Positions 24,459-35,997 of a DNA stretch of 64,000 nucleotides are shown here, piece after piece; position 1 is the stretch's first letter; each line of letters begins with the position of its first letter. Made by a program: the position numbers and the translations under genes. The stretch comes from Portunus trituberculatus (taxonomy: Eukaryota; Arthropoda; Malacostraca; Decapoda; Portunidae), in contig NC_059304.1 in NCBI RefSeq assembly GCF_017591435.1, forward strand, positions 22,547,175 through 22,611,174, read 5' to 3'. The notes beneath the pieces were generated by a model that searched no databases, was not told where the DNA came from, and saw nothing but the letters and a program-made list of their open reading frames with translations.

Positions 24459-24509
<51 letters not shown>

Positions 24510-24562
24510 TAGCTTCCTCGCTTATGCTCTCCTGTTATTAAACGCATTCTTGCTGAGGTACA

Positions 24563-24600
<38 letters not shown>

Positions 24601-24756
24601 TGTCCCCAATGAGCCACTGCCTGTTCTCCATCCTCTTGTTGACCTTCTCCAGCACCGGTACGAGTGTCTTGACCACGTACTCCTCCCGCAGCTCTTTGTC
24701 CTTCTCCTCCTGGCTCTTGTCGGAAAGCCTGTAGGTGAGCGAGCCGTGGGTGAGTG

Positions 24757-24813
<57 letters not shown>

Positions 24814-25620
24814 TTGTATCTGATAATATTTTTGCAGATTTTTGCTACTGCAACTGCCGCAAGATACTGCACGGGCAACAAGAAGCCGCGGCATATATGT
24901 AAACTGAACTCAGTTAGACTTTAACCCCTTGAGTACCATGACGCTTTTCCATATTAATTCTGCTTACTATTTGGTGATTTTTATACAGCTTCGCTTCAGA
25001 AACCTATAAGGAAGATATAGAATAGTGAAGACTGTGGCCATTAATCTTTTGATCTCCAGAGACCCGTCCTAATGTCAATACTCGTAAAATGGTCTAATCG
25101 TACACAAATCTCAAGGAAAAAAATGTATCCCAGTATTGAAGGGGTTAAGTGGATATTGTTATCGAGGATCAAAGCACAGGTGCACCATGCAAAGAACATC
25201 CCTGGGAGACAGTTACTGTTGTTGTTGTTGTTAATGATGGTGTCGGTGCATGGTATCATTACAACTTTCATTTGCCAGAGTGGTGTAACTTTATCCTTTA
25301 CTCCCTCACGTCCTCCTCCTCCTCCTCCTCCTCTGCCCTCAACCTCCCATCCCCAGCGTGGAGCCCTAAGAGAGACTCACATGATCTTGTACATATCCGT
25401 CAACAGCTCTTTGGCGGTCTCCACAAAGGCGTCGCAGTAGCAGGCTTCGAGGGTGTCGTCCGGGGTGAGTCCAGCGACCTTAGCGGCGTAGCGGGCGATG
25501 GCCATGGACTGCCACAGAGGCTTGCCATCGATGTACAGAAGGGGTAGCTTACCTCCGGGCGTGACTGAGGGAGGGCAAGGGGGACACTTTAGAGGGCGAA
25601 TAACAAGTTTGCGACAAAGC

Positions 25621-25661
<41 letters not shown>

Positions 25662-26673
25662 AAGAAGAATTAGGTTTGGCATTGTATTGTATATGAGAGG
25701 CAGCTTTCCTTAGAGCGCGGCTGCGGACGAGAGTGAAAGGTGAATACTTGAAAGGGAGAAAAAACAAGTTTGCACCGTAGGGAAGCGGAGTGGCGGTCAA
25801 GAGGGGACAGAAGTTTAAAGTCAGCGATTCTGGTAAGTGGGAGGCGGGATGGGATGACACTTACGGGTAACGTAAAGGTGAATGCTCATCCCAGAAACAT
25901 TCCTACTTACCGGCTTGATGAAGAGAGGGAGGAAAGGGAGGAACACGAGACTGGCTGTAAGAGGGGTATCACATAACAGGAGTCACGCAGGACGGTGACA
26001 CAACAGAATCACGCAGGAGAGAACAAAGGGGCGCAGCACACATGTAGACTGAACTCATCGTCATAATTCAAATGGATATTGTCACGGAGGATCACGACAT
26101 AGGTGCACCATGAAAAGAACATTATTAGGAGACCGCAGATCATCATGGGGGAAGACAGCAAGAGGGATCTCGTCACGACCATTACTAAGCCTTCCATTGT
26201 TACGGCTACTGAGGCTAAGTGTAACGGACTAGATTTTTTAGAGTGCGAGTCATACCTCCGCTACTTTGAAACGGCTATAGGTCAAGTTACATAGGGTTTT
26301 AAGGATGCTTGGATGACTATAGCGACAGATTAACAAAATTGATATATGAAATGATTAAAAAATACACTCTTAAGAACCTAGGTAATGAACTCTATGGTCT
26401 TTGAAAATAGCGTTGGTGAAACGGTAAAGCATTTCTGACCGATAGATTAATGAGGAGAATGAAATATAATAGTACCAGTAGAGCTACAGTAAAGTTAATG
26501 AATGGACAGAGGGATGATTAGAACAGCACAGAACACTCACCCTTCTTCTTCTCGGGCCACTCAGACATCTCAACACGCTCGTCAGTGAAGGGAATGTCTC
26601 CATACTGGAAGATCCAGCGGACGAGTTCTCCCAGGCCGCGGCCGTTGAAGTAGACCAGCTTGTACTCGGGCAT
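24217..26673 (-). CDS. sigma-class glutathione S-transferase, gene B (4 coding exons)
   Basis: Exons on the minus strand are 26,541-26,673, 25,381-25,564, 24,599-24,728 and 24,217-24,384, with GT/AG borders and phases 1, 2, 0 identical to gene A. The product is 204 residues. Exon 1 encodes MPEYKLVYFNGRGLGELVRW (catalytic Tyr8) and ends SEWPEKKK. Exon 2 has TPGGKLPLLYIDGKPLWQSM followed by AIARYAA (cis-Pro and Gln-Ser glutathione site). Exon 3 runs LSDKSQEEKDKELREEY... to NRQWLIGDK. Exon 4 has MTWADLAISRSIDEMVLHF and ends RAKRPKNLPF. The exon 3 donor is AAG|GTGTGTGTG, the first bases of a (GT)17 microsatellite. The start context, GCC(ATG)CCC after a (CCA)n 5' UTR, is good. A non-coding first exon and promoter lie at 27,200-27,278. 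Intron 2 carries a piggyBac-type MITE. Likely role: glutathione conjugation or prostaglandin D synthase-like isomerisation. Confidence 0.95.
24385..24598 (-). other. GST-B intron 3 (214 bp), mostly (GT)n and (CT)n
   Basis: In gene orientation the intron starts with about 34 bp of GT and includes about 45 bp of CT before the acceptor TTTTTCTCTACAG. Over a third of the intron is microsatellite, including the donor itself and part of the polypyrimidine zone. Confidence 0.85.
24760..24812. repeat. (GA)n in GST-B intron 2
   Basis: An interrupted GA run of about 53 bp begins 32 bp from exon 3; in gene orientation it is (CT)n close to the acceptor. Confidence 0.9.
24921..25148. mobile_element. piggyBac-type MITE in GST-B intron 2
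   Basis: It is bounded by TTAA on both sides (24,921-24,924 and 25,145-25,148), with inverted ends CCCCTTGAGTAC and GTATTGAAGGGG. TTAA targets with CCC-type termini are the piggyBac signature. The roughly 220-bp interior has no coding capacity. Confidence 0.8.
25149..25211. repeat. 63-bp repeat, copy in GST-B intron 2 (partner 26,071-26,133)
   Basis: It shares TGGATATTGT, CGAGGATCA, AGGTGCACCATG and AAAGAACAT with 26,071-26,133 in intron 1 at about 80% identity by eye. Both intronic copies keep an open minus-strand frame with MFF-x-WCT...NIHL, which suggests a piece of a dispersed element. Confidence 0.6.
26071..26133. repeat. 63-bp repeat, copy in GST-B intron 1
   Basis: Partner of 25,149-25,211 in the same orientation. 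Family unknown. Confidence 0.6.
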
Positions 26674-26824
26674 GGCGGTGGTGGTGGTGGTGGTGGTTCT
26701 GGCGTGGAAGGAAGGTGTAGTGAATTAGGTGCGGGTGGTAGCGGTGTTGGTAGCAGTGTTGGTGGTGGCGCAGTTGTCTGGTGCGGTGCCGGTGTCTGAG
26801 TCTCGGAGGGCTGTGCTCCGGCTC

Positions 26825-27016
26825 CTAAAGAACAGGGAAGGGAAGGGAAGGGAAGGAGGAGGAGGAGGGAGAGTAGGGAGGGAAAGAAAACAATGAGGGG
26901 AAGGAAAAAAAAGAAGAGGAGGAGGGAGGGAGGGAGGGAAGGAGGAATAAAAAGAAGAATGTCGGGTGGGAGAGAAAGGAGGAGAGGGAGAGAAGAGGGA
27001 GGAGAGGTGTTGTGCA

Positions 27017-27060
<44 letters not shown>
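26825..27060. repeat. GGGA/GGA purine block, (CT)n and (CA)n in GST-B first intron
   Basis: (GGGAA)n and (GGA)n with GGGAGGGAGGGAAGG lie at 26,835-26,945, then (CT)n (27,017-27,040) and (AC)n (27,041-27,062). The purine-rich strand has many G-triplets. Confidence 0.8.
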
Positions 27061-27061
<1 letters not shown>

Positions 27062-27199
27062 TGCTTCGGATGAATAAAAAGTTTACATGCACACACGCCT
27101 CGCATCAACATTGCTAGTACCTTTCTTAAAACACAGATTTGCTGCACACGCACACATATACGGATCACAGTTCTCGTAGGAAACACAAACTTAGCTTAC

Positions 27200-27247
27200 C
27201 GAGCGAATATGCGTCGGTATTCAGTGGTCAGTGGCTGCGGAGACACT
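27200..27247 (-). other. GST-B non-coding first exon (inferred)
   Basis: The exon starts at the inferred initiator and ends at the donor CGCTCG|GTAAGC (27,199). It would join an acceptor CTTCCTTCCACGCCAG just upstream of the (CCA)n leader and the ATG at 26,673. There is no ATG in the 48-nt exon. Confidence 0.6.
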
Positions 27248-27280
27248 GAGAGGCGGCGGTGGTGGAGTGGCTGTTATAGG
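27243..27280 (-). promoter_or_regulatory. GST-B core promoter: TATA box plus TCAGT initiator
   Basis: On the minus strand CCTATAACAG places TATAA at 27,278-27,274. An arthropod initiator TC-A-GTGT has its A at 27,247, exactly 31 bp downstream. A splice donor follows 47 bp later. The spacing is what a TATA/Inr promoter needs. Confidence 0.65.
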
Positions 27281-27545
27281 GCTAGTTATCGCTTCAAGGC
27301 CACGTGGTGCAGTGAACTGTTTAGCTCACAGAGGGAGTTAGTGATGGTGGTGACGGCAGTGCACTGTCATGCATATTGTAGAGTTTGATTGTCAACCTGG
27401 CATTTGTCATCGTGATTTTTTCCCCTCTTTTTCTTTTAATGCATGTGTATTGCCTGATCCTCACAGCATGTTTATTAATTGTATAATGCAATGAACATAA
27501 TTCGTGGCAATTCTTGTGTAAATTATGCCTACCTATTTCCACCTA

Positions 27546-28027
27546 TTGTTCCCGTGAGTCTAGGTAAATTGCTTGAAATCAGTAGCTCGAGAGGAAATTG
27601 CTCGAAAAATAAATTATCGAATTATCATTTGCTCGAACAGTAAATTGGTGGAAATGGTTCGAAACACTCACTGTAGCAGTCAGTCTTCCAGGGCCTTCCC
27701 TCTGTGCTGGATTGCCACACGTATGGCTCTACCATTCTTTCCATAACAACCATATTCACTGTCATTAGCTCTGTCTTAGAGTGTTTCCTTAATTGTTGAT
27801 ACTCGTCACTGGATTACATATTGTTGATATTGTACATTTGCTGGATTTAACAATAATAAGACACCATAAAATTCCAATCACTTCCTTCAACCAACTATCA
27901 ACTCACAATACTGATGATCATTTTCCTGATCGTTAAATATTCAATTTTACTTATATTTGTTTATATTTATATTTCAGTAATGGATCTAACTTTTGTTGAG
28001 AACGAAAAACGGAAGAAGAAATTGTTT

Positions 28028-28117
<90 letters not shown>

Positions 28118-28350
28118 AACAACAATAATATTTTGTGATATTCTTTGGATAGAGTATTTTATAAATGTGGGCGTTCTTAATTGTAACTGCTCAGTTGGCA
28201 ATGATTAAGTTGTTTTTATACCTTATTTTTTTGGATATTTATGATTCACTTTCGATATTTCTCATTTAATCAGTATTTTCGAACAATCTGCCTTTCGAGC
28301 AATTAATAATTTGATAATTCGGCCAATCGATTTCGATCAACTTGCCGGGT
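27546..28350. mobile_element. possible non-autonomous DNA element with TCGAA subterminal repeats
   Basis: The left end (AGGTAAATTGCTTGAAATCAG...TTGCTCGAAAAATAAATTAT) and the right end (ATTTCGATCAACTTGCCGGG preceded by TTTCGAGCAATTAATAATTT) are imperfect inverted repeats rich in TTCGAGCAA. (AT)n fills the middle. No target duplication was identified, so the borders are approximate. Confidence 0.5.
28031..28111. repeat. (AT)n microsatellite
   Basis: About 81 bp of pure AT. Confidence 0.95.
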
Positions 28351-28628
28351 ACCCATTCCCATCCATACATGTGCCTCATCTCATTTTAAAAAGTTCTTTA
28401 TTGAGCCCATACCGTGCATGAATCACTATTTGAGAACCAAAAACTATTCCTGATCATCAAAGGACGTGTGTGTAAATGTCACTTGTTTTTCCCCGACAGA
28501 AGGCTGAAAGACCCGCGAGCTCCCTATACAAGCAGGCAGGGAAGGAAGTCTTGCTCTCTTGTTGCTTTAGATTCTCGATGAGTTATATATGTTATCATCT
28601 ATTACTATCCTCTTTAGCTTTCTTTATA

Positions 28629-28629
28629 G

Positions 28630-28664
<35 letters not shown>
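28629..28664. repeat. (TC)n microsatellite
   Basis: About 36 bp of TC at the 5' truncation point of the next LINE fragment. Confidence 0.9.

Positions 28665-29698
<1,034 letters not shown>

Positions 29699-29759
<61 letters not shown>
29699..29759. repeat. (TC)n microsatellite
   Basis: About 61 bp of pure TC after the LINE-D 3' end. Confidence 0.93.
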
Positions 29760-29762
<3 letters not shown>

Positions 29763-29984
29763 CCATGTGAAAAAGAAAGAAGGCAAGGAAGGAAAGAGGA
29801 ACAGGTCAGAACTCATCCCAGACACTCTGATTTTGTTTTTGATCTCAAGAGCGAATGAAGGGAAAACTTTGGGGCTGTTAACCCAAAACTGTAAAAAAAG
29901 AAATCCGATAGGGAAGCAAAAAAGACGGTCTGGTCTGGTGGCATCTTTTTGTGAAGATTATTGCTTTATGGCTGGTCTGTCCGT

Positions 29985-30047
<63 letters not shown>

Positions 30048-30794
30048 TCACCATGAATACGCTCTTTCCTCTTGACGTTTCATGTTCTTAAACTCAAGAT
30101 AACACCTGCTGCGTTACCTGTCACCACTCCCTTCACTGTATCGCAATGGTGAGGATGAGTGATGACGAATGATGATGATGATGATGATGGTGATGACGAT
30201 GACGAATGATAATGATAAATGGTGATGATGATGATGCTGATAAATTTTTTGAGATACAGTGAGGCATAGTTTATACAATTTATATAATTTATGTAAGATG
30301 CGTACTGGACAGTGGTTAAAGAAAAAAGCAATGTGAGGCAATAATCCCTATACGAAAATACTCTAAAATGTTTTATAAGAATGAGAGAAGTGTATTATAA
30401 CATTATGGCAACGGAAAGTGGAAGAGTGGACAGGGGAGTAGAGGGCAAGGCTTTCTGGTGGAGCTTGTGTGGAGGGTGGGTGTGGATGAGTAATGGTGAC
30501 ACTGACATTGAAGATTCACTTGAGGCAGGCAGGCCGAGGTGTGGTAATACTGTTACTGCCGGCCACTGAGCTCGAGTCTCGCCCACCACACTTCCTTAAA
30601 ACTTGCTAAGAAGTCCCCGTCACGTGTTGCGGCGACACACTCTATAAGCCTTGTGTCACACTGAACAGGCTTTCGTCACGGCCCGCTGCTGGTAACATTA
30701 ATTTACCTCAGCAATTCCAAGACGTTTACTTTTTTTTCTTTTCATAAATTTTTTTTTACTTTCGTGCATGGTAATGTTTTATAAAGTTGTGCTT

Positions 30795-30796
<2 letters not shown>
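29760..30796. other. intergenic with (GA)n and (ATG)n
   Basis: (GA)n lies at 29,989-30,043 and a degenerate (GATGAT)n at 30,150-30,240. Open frames here are short and lack features. I see no gene. Confidence 0.6.
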
Positions 30797-30855
<59 letters not shown>

Positions 30856-30974
30856 AAATATATATGAAAGAAAGTTATAATACTCGTTTTCCTTCATCAT
30901 TATTTTCTCTCCACGACTTCCCAGGTAGACCGGAAGTTCTCTCCTCCCTCCTTCATTCTTACCCTCCATTCCTC

Positions 30975-31037
<63 letters not shown>

Positions 31038-31075
31038 CATACAATTACCTTATCATTGACATTGTATGAGTATTT

Positions 31076-31110
<35 letters not shown>

Positions 31111-31276
31111 CTCATTTGAGCAAGTGGAGAGTCTGTTACTGGTGGTATAGGAGGAGGAGGAGGAGGAGGAGGAGGAGGAGGAGGAGGAGGAGGAGGAGGA
31201 GGAGGAGCAGAAGGAGGAGAAGGAGGAGAAAGAGGAGGAAGGGGAGGAGGAGGAGGAGGAGGGGGAAGAGGATGAG

Positions 31277-31307
<31 letters not shown>

Positions 31308-31334
31308 TGATTGTAACCATGACTCTAAGATTTT

Positions 31335-31400
<66 letters not shown>
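30797..31400. repeat. cluster of microsatellites (CA, CT, GT, GGA, CT)
   Basis: (CA)n 30,797-30,853, (CT)n 30,978-31,034, (GT)n 31,077-31,109, (GGA)n imperfect 31,150-31,310 and (CT)n 31,338-31,397. Five different arrays occur within 600 bp, and unique sequence is under half. Confidence 0.93.
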
Positions 31401-32450
31401 CTACCTGCCGACCTTCTCATCCTCCCTACCTCCCTCCCTCCCTACCTCCCTCCCTCTCTCTCTACCTCCCTTCCTCTTTCTTTCCCTCTCACAAATCTTT
31501 TCTCTCCCATTCTTTCGCTTATTTCTTCCCTCCCTTCTTAATTCTTTCTCTCCCCCTCCTTCCGTTTCCCTCCTCCCTTAATTCTTCTTTCCCTTCATTC
31601 AACTTCCTTCCCTCTTCCTTCGTTCCCACAAATAGCAAACAAGAAATAGATGGAAGGAAGAAAAAAAAAATGATATGAAGATTAATAATTCCTACGTAAG
31701 AGTTAGGAGTGTCATTATCATCATCATCATTATCATCATCATAATCATCATCATCATCATCGTCATGGAAGTTTTCAGTTAAGTTGTATTTAAGATATAG
31801 CTTCACTTTTCATCACTCATTGTTACCTTATTGTCATTTTCTTTTTACATTTTCTTTATCGATGGTGTCACCCTTATCTCCTTCGTTCCTTCTTTCACAG
31901 TCTTTCTTTGCTTCCTTCCTGAACCTCAACTTCTCTTCCAGTTCTTCTTTTCTATTTTTTTCCTTCATTTCTAGTTCCTTTATTCATTTCTCCCTTTCCC
32001 TCTCCTTTTTTTTTCTTTTCTTCCTAATCCTTTTCCATTTTCCCTTACAGCATTTCTCTTCTAACTCTTCTTTTCTCCTTCTTCATCCCCAGCTCTTTTA
32101 TTTTCTTGATTTCTTCCATCCTTATCTCAGCACTGCATGTAGCTTTTCTTCTCTACTTCTTTCTCTTTCTCTCCTTTTTACCTCTTTTTCTAATTTTTTC
32201 CATTTTTCACTTACCTCAAACTTCCTCCGGCTCTTCTTTTCCCCCTTTCCTTCATTCCCATCTTTTTTATATCCTTTTCTCCTTATCTCAGCACCGAATG
32301 TAGCTTTTATTTCCTATTTTCTTCTTCCTCCTCTTGACGGTGACGCGATTCTAACATATTCTTGCCGGGGATGTGACGAGAAGGTTCTATGCCAGCCCAG
32401 TCTCAAGGTTGACTCCCCCAGGGCAAGAGTCTCCCGCCACACACACACAC
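31400..32450. other. pyrimidine-rich low-complexity DNA
   Basis: Long CCT/TTC-rich stretches (CCTCCCTCC around 31,425-31,455) and (ATC)n at 31,715-31,765. The long open frame over 31,784-32,914 is a product of biased composition (Ser/Phe/Leu-rich) and is not taken as a gene. Confidence 0.7.
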
Positions 32451-32453
32451 ACA

Positions 32454-32484
<31 letters not shown>

Positions 32485-32546
32485 ACTGTCATTTTCTTTT
32501 GTTGTTGTTGTTGTTGTTGGCGGTGGTGGTGGTGGTGGTGTTGTGG

Positions 32547-32611
<65 letters not shown>

Positions 32612-32758
32612 GATTTTGATGTTACTATTATACCATTTTCTCTTTTTTTTTTTATTTTTTTCTTGTTCTTCTTGTCCTTGTTCTTTTCTTATTGTCCTTC
32701 ATCTTTTTCTTCTTTTTCCTCTTATTATTATTATTATCTTGATTTTCCTGTCTCTTTC

Positions 32759-32826
<68 letters not shown>
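32450..32826. repeat. (CA)(CT)n, (TTG)n, T-rich and (CT)n arrays
   Basis: (CA/CT)n 32,438-32,481, (TTG)n with a GGT interruption 32,499-32,612 and (CT)n 32,764-32,825. Confidence 0.92.
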
Positions 32827-32827
<1 letters not shown>

Positions 32828-33130
32828 CTATCATCACAAGTGGCTTTTATCAATAAACACTGCCTCTCCCTTATCAGTACTGGCTGTGGGAAGGAGGAGG
32901 AGGATGCAGGGTAACAATGACGGTCTGACTTGCAAAGTGTGTCACGAGGGGGGAGGAAGCTGAGGTCTGACTGGTGGTGGTCGTGGTGGTAGAGGTAGTG
33001 GTGGTGGTGGTAGACAATGTAACTATCTAAGTATATGCGCAAGTACTGTTTCATCAGATGTCGAATAGCTCTTTTGACTCCACTCTTTTGTGACTATTAT
33101 CTTCAGTGGGTCTTTTTTTCTTTTTCCTCT

Positions 33131-33290
33131 CTCTTTTTTTTTTTTTTTTTTTTTTTTAGTCTCTTTCGTTGTCCCAGGCCAGTTTCCCTCTCCTCTTACC
33201 ACTTCTTCACTCAAACTGTTCCACGTCTCAACACATCTTTGTGGGAAACTATATTTTTTAACATCTCTCAGACATCTTCCCTTTCTCATC
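33131..33290 (-). pseudogene. short LINE-A-like RT C-terminal fragment with poly(A)
   Basis: The minus strand encodes CLRDVKKYSFPQRCVETWNS followed by LSEEVV, matching the LINE-A C-terminus (LKDVKKYSFPQKCVEVWNG at about 4,840-4,900). The match breaks into NWPGTTKETK and a poly-A run (poly-T at 33,131-33,158 on the plus strand). It is a different, 3'-poly(A) relative or a fragment joined to other sequence. Confidence 0.75.
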
Positions 33291-33985
33291 TTTTCACTAT
33301 GCGATCTTGTGCTTCAAATGTCATATTCTTCTCTCAGGATCAGTTTCTCATTATCCACTTGGTCCATTCCGTGTGTGTGTGTGTGTGTGTGTGTGGGGTA
33401 GAGGCATTGGTGATGTTCTGTGTCATGTGCGTGTAGAAATTCTTTGGGGAGTTACGAAATGTGATAATTCAGGCGAGTTTCAGAGCATAAGAAAAGTTAA
33501 GAGAGACTATATTACTAAGTCATCAAGCCTCCACGTGACAGTCAGTCCCTCACATTACCTCACGTCACCTCACTGGTTTCCATCGATTATCTTCATCCAT
33601 GAGTTTGTCTGAACATTGGGTAAAGCTTCCTGTTGACTCGACGCTAACAAACAAACTGACTCCTGACTCTGATTCATTCTTCTGCCACTGTAATTAAGGA
33701 GTAGTTTCCACCAGTCTTTTTTTAATCTGGAACTTGATGATCTTGACGCCGTTACTTCTTGTTTATATAGTCCTGGTTATTGTCTCTGAGGAAGATAAAT
33801 GTCTCGGTTGAAAATACAAGGGTAAGTGAGTAAAGTTAAATAAGAAATTGCAAATGACTCAATCAATAATGCAACACTTGATTAGGAAAATGATGAATAA
33901 GTAATTAAGGGTCACGATTTCTTGTTTATATTGATATTTTTTCCAATTGTTTACTGCTTTCATTTATTCATTTATATATTTTCAC

Positions 33986-34036
<51 letters not shown>

Positions 34037-34067
34037 GTTATTATTAATATCATTGTTATCATTATTT

Positions 34068-34113
<46 letters not shown>

Positions 34114-34766
34114 CATTATTATTTTATTTTATCTTATTTTTATTTATTTATTTATTTATTTTTTGTGTGTGTGGTGTCTTCCTTTCCGACGCTCTGTTGA
34201 TATGAAGCACCATACACACCCACCACAGAGAGCTCACGCAGAGTGGCATTGAGGAGAGACACCGCGCATACGTATAACCAAAAGAAAACTGAGCCCAGAA
34301 TGAACTTAAGTAGCGTTCATACCACATAACAACACAACATTATGAGGTGTTATATTGGCTCCCTCCCCCACCCACTCACTCTCTTACATGCCTCTTCTAC
34401 ATACATGCAGCTCCGTCTTTCATCCCGTCTCTCCTTACCTCCTCTTCCCGGCCTCCCCAGTGGTCTCCCATCCGCCTCATGATCTCTGAGGGCCAAGGTT
34501 ACGCTGCACTAATCTTATCACTGGTAGGTATTACAAGTGAACATTCTCTTTTTCACTTCACTGCCTTGTTGTTACTCCTTCTCCGACACGTAATAATACA
34601 CTAGAGATATACCATTATCAATATATCTTTGACGCTTCTCCTCAGCTCTCAAGAACAAGAGCACATACAGGAGTGCAGGTATAGTTCAATGAAGGCATGT
34701 TATCAAAGTGATGGTGGTTTGATTCGCTCTGTAGGACGATAATGAGTCTTTCTCAGTGTGTGTGTG
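33290..34766. other. intergenic with (GT)n and long (TTA)n
   Basis: (GT)n 33,371-33,396 and (TTA/ATT)n with interruptions 33,988-34,112, then TATTTATTTATTT to 34,160. The rest is unique-looking, with no supported gene. Confidence 0.65.
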
Positions 34767-35043
34767 TTTCACTGTTTGATTGATCTGCTGCAGTCTCTGA
34801 CGAGACAGCCAGACGTTACCCTACGGAACGAGCTCAGAGCTCATTATTTCCGATCTTCGGATAGGCCTGAGACCAGGCACACACCACACACCGGGACAAC
34901 AAGGTCACAACTCCTCGATTTACATCCCGTACCTACTCACTGCTAGGTGAACAGGGGCTACACGTGAAAGGAGACACACCCAAATATCTCCACCCGGTCC
35001 TCTGGCTTGTGAAGCCAGCGCTCTAACCACTGAGCTACCGGGC
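34767..35043 (-). mobile_element. tRNA-Val-derived SINE, copy 4 (B box deleted)
   Basis: Collinear with copies 1, 3 and 5, but the B-box segment of the tRNA head (GGTTCGATTCC and neighbours) is missing: the sequence runs from CCACCCGG straight to TCCTCTGGCTTG. (GT)n is present on both sides. Losing the B box should remove the internal RNA polymerase III promoter. Confidence 0.87.
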
Positions 35044-35054
35044 GTGTGTGTGTG

Positions 35055-35100
<46 letters not shown>
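35055..35100. repeat. (TAC)n microsatellite
   Basis: About 46 bp of TAC, between SINE copy 4 and the 3' end of the next LINE fragment. Confidence 0.93.
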
Positions 35101-35101
<1 letters not shown>

Positions 35102-35955
35102 ATGATAATAATACGGTTTATTAGTAATTGCAGTACATACATAATGAAAGTGTACATATGGGGATTGAGGGAGACTTAAGATTAGAACCTTAACTTAGCT
35201 GTTTATGGTTGTTTATGGTTCGCACCATGAGAGGGATAACATTACATGAAGATGTACATATGGTGATTAAGGGAGATTCAAGCTGAGAACCTAACTTAGC
35301 TATTTATGGCTCGCACCATGGAGGGAATAGCACTATGAAGATAACGGTCAGTTCTTGGGGCCTTGAGTGGCATGACCACGTTTGTGTGTCGTGTGGCATG
35401 GATTGGCTGGGGCGCGTCAGGGGGGAGGAGATGCCGTAGCCGTGAGTGGCGCAGCAGGCCTCTACCCATCTTGACGAGGGCCGCTTGGTGTCTCGTTGCC
35501 AGTGTGGGGAGATCAAGGGTAGATAGGGCGTGATCATAGTCTGTATAAGCAGGGCCAAGTATGATTCTGCAGGCTCTTTTTTGGACATTTTCCAGTTGTT
35601 GGTGTTGAGTGAAGGTGAGGGAGGAAGACCACACAGGTGAGGCATACATAAATTTGGGCAGGATGAAAGTGATGTATATCCCCTTTAACTCATCAGCTGG
35701 CGTGCCCAGTGACTTAAGTCTGCGCAGCATGTAGAGTCTGTAGGCTGCCGATCTCACTGTGGCGGTAACGTGTAATTTCCATGTCAGCTGATCGTCCACT
35801 GTGACTCCGAGCAGCTTGGCTCACCGGACTACTTGGAGGGGGTGAGGACCCAGGGATAGTTGGGGGGCACTGCCGCCGAGGAGGTGCAGATATGCATTAC
35901 TACAGTTTTGGTGTGGTTGATTATCATCCTGCTTTCCTCCGACCACTCCTGCAGG

Positions 35956-35956
<1 letters not shown>
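35101..35956 (-). pseudogene. LINE-E fragment: RT C-terminal half and 3' UTR
   Basis: The minus-strand frame 35,799-35,296 gives VDDQLTWKLHVTATVRSAAY, LYMLRRLKSLGTPADELKGI, FILPKFMYASPVWSSSLTFT, LENVQKRACRIILGPAYTDY and LDLPTLATRHQAALVKMGRG. This is the typical post-catalytic region of an APE-type LINE. Upstream (35,820-35,950) another frame has NHTKTVVMHI, the substrate-loop motif. Stops and frameshifts separate the parts. The 5' side ends at (GT)n and the 3' side carries an imperfect 80-bp duplication of its own UTR (AACTTAGCT...TATGGTTCGCACCATG at 35,190 and 35,290). Confidence 0.82.

Positions 35957-35957
<1 letters not shown>

Positions 35958-35993
<36 letters not shown>
35958..35993. 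repeat. (GT)n microsatellite
   Basis: About 36 bp at the left border of the duplicated segment D1. Confidence 0.9.
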
Positions 35994-35995
<2 letters not shown>

Positions 35996-35997
35996 TG

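Noticed and set aside
31784..32914. 376-residue plus-strand frame
   Set aside because: Composition is Ser/Phe/Leu only and it includes translated (CT)n and (TTG)n; pyrimidine-rich DNA explains it.
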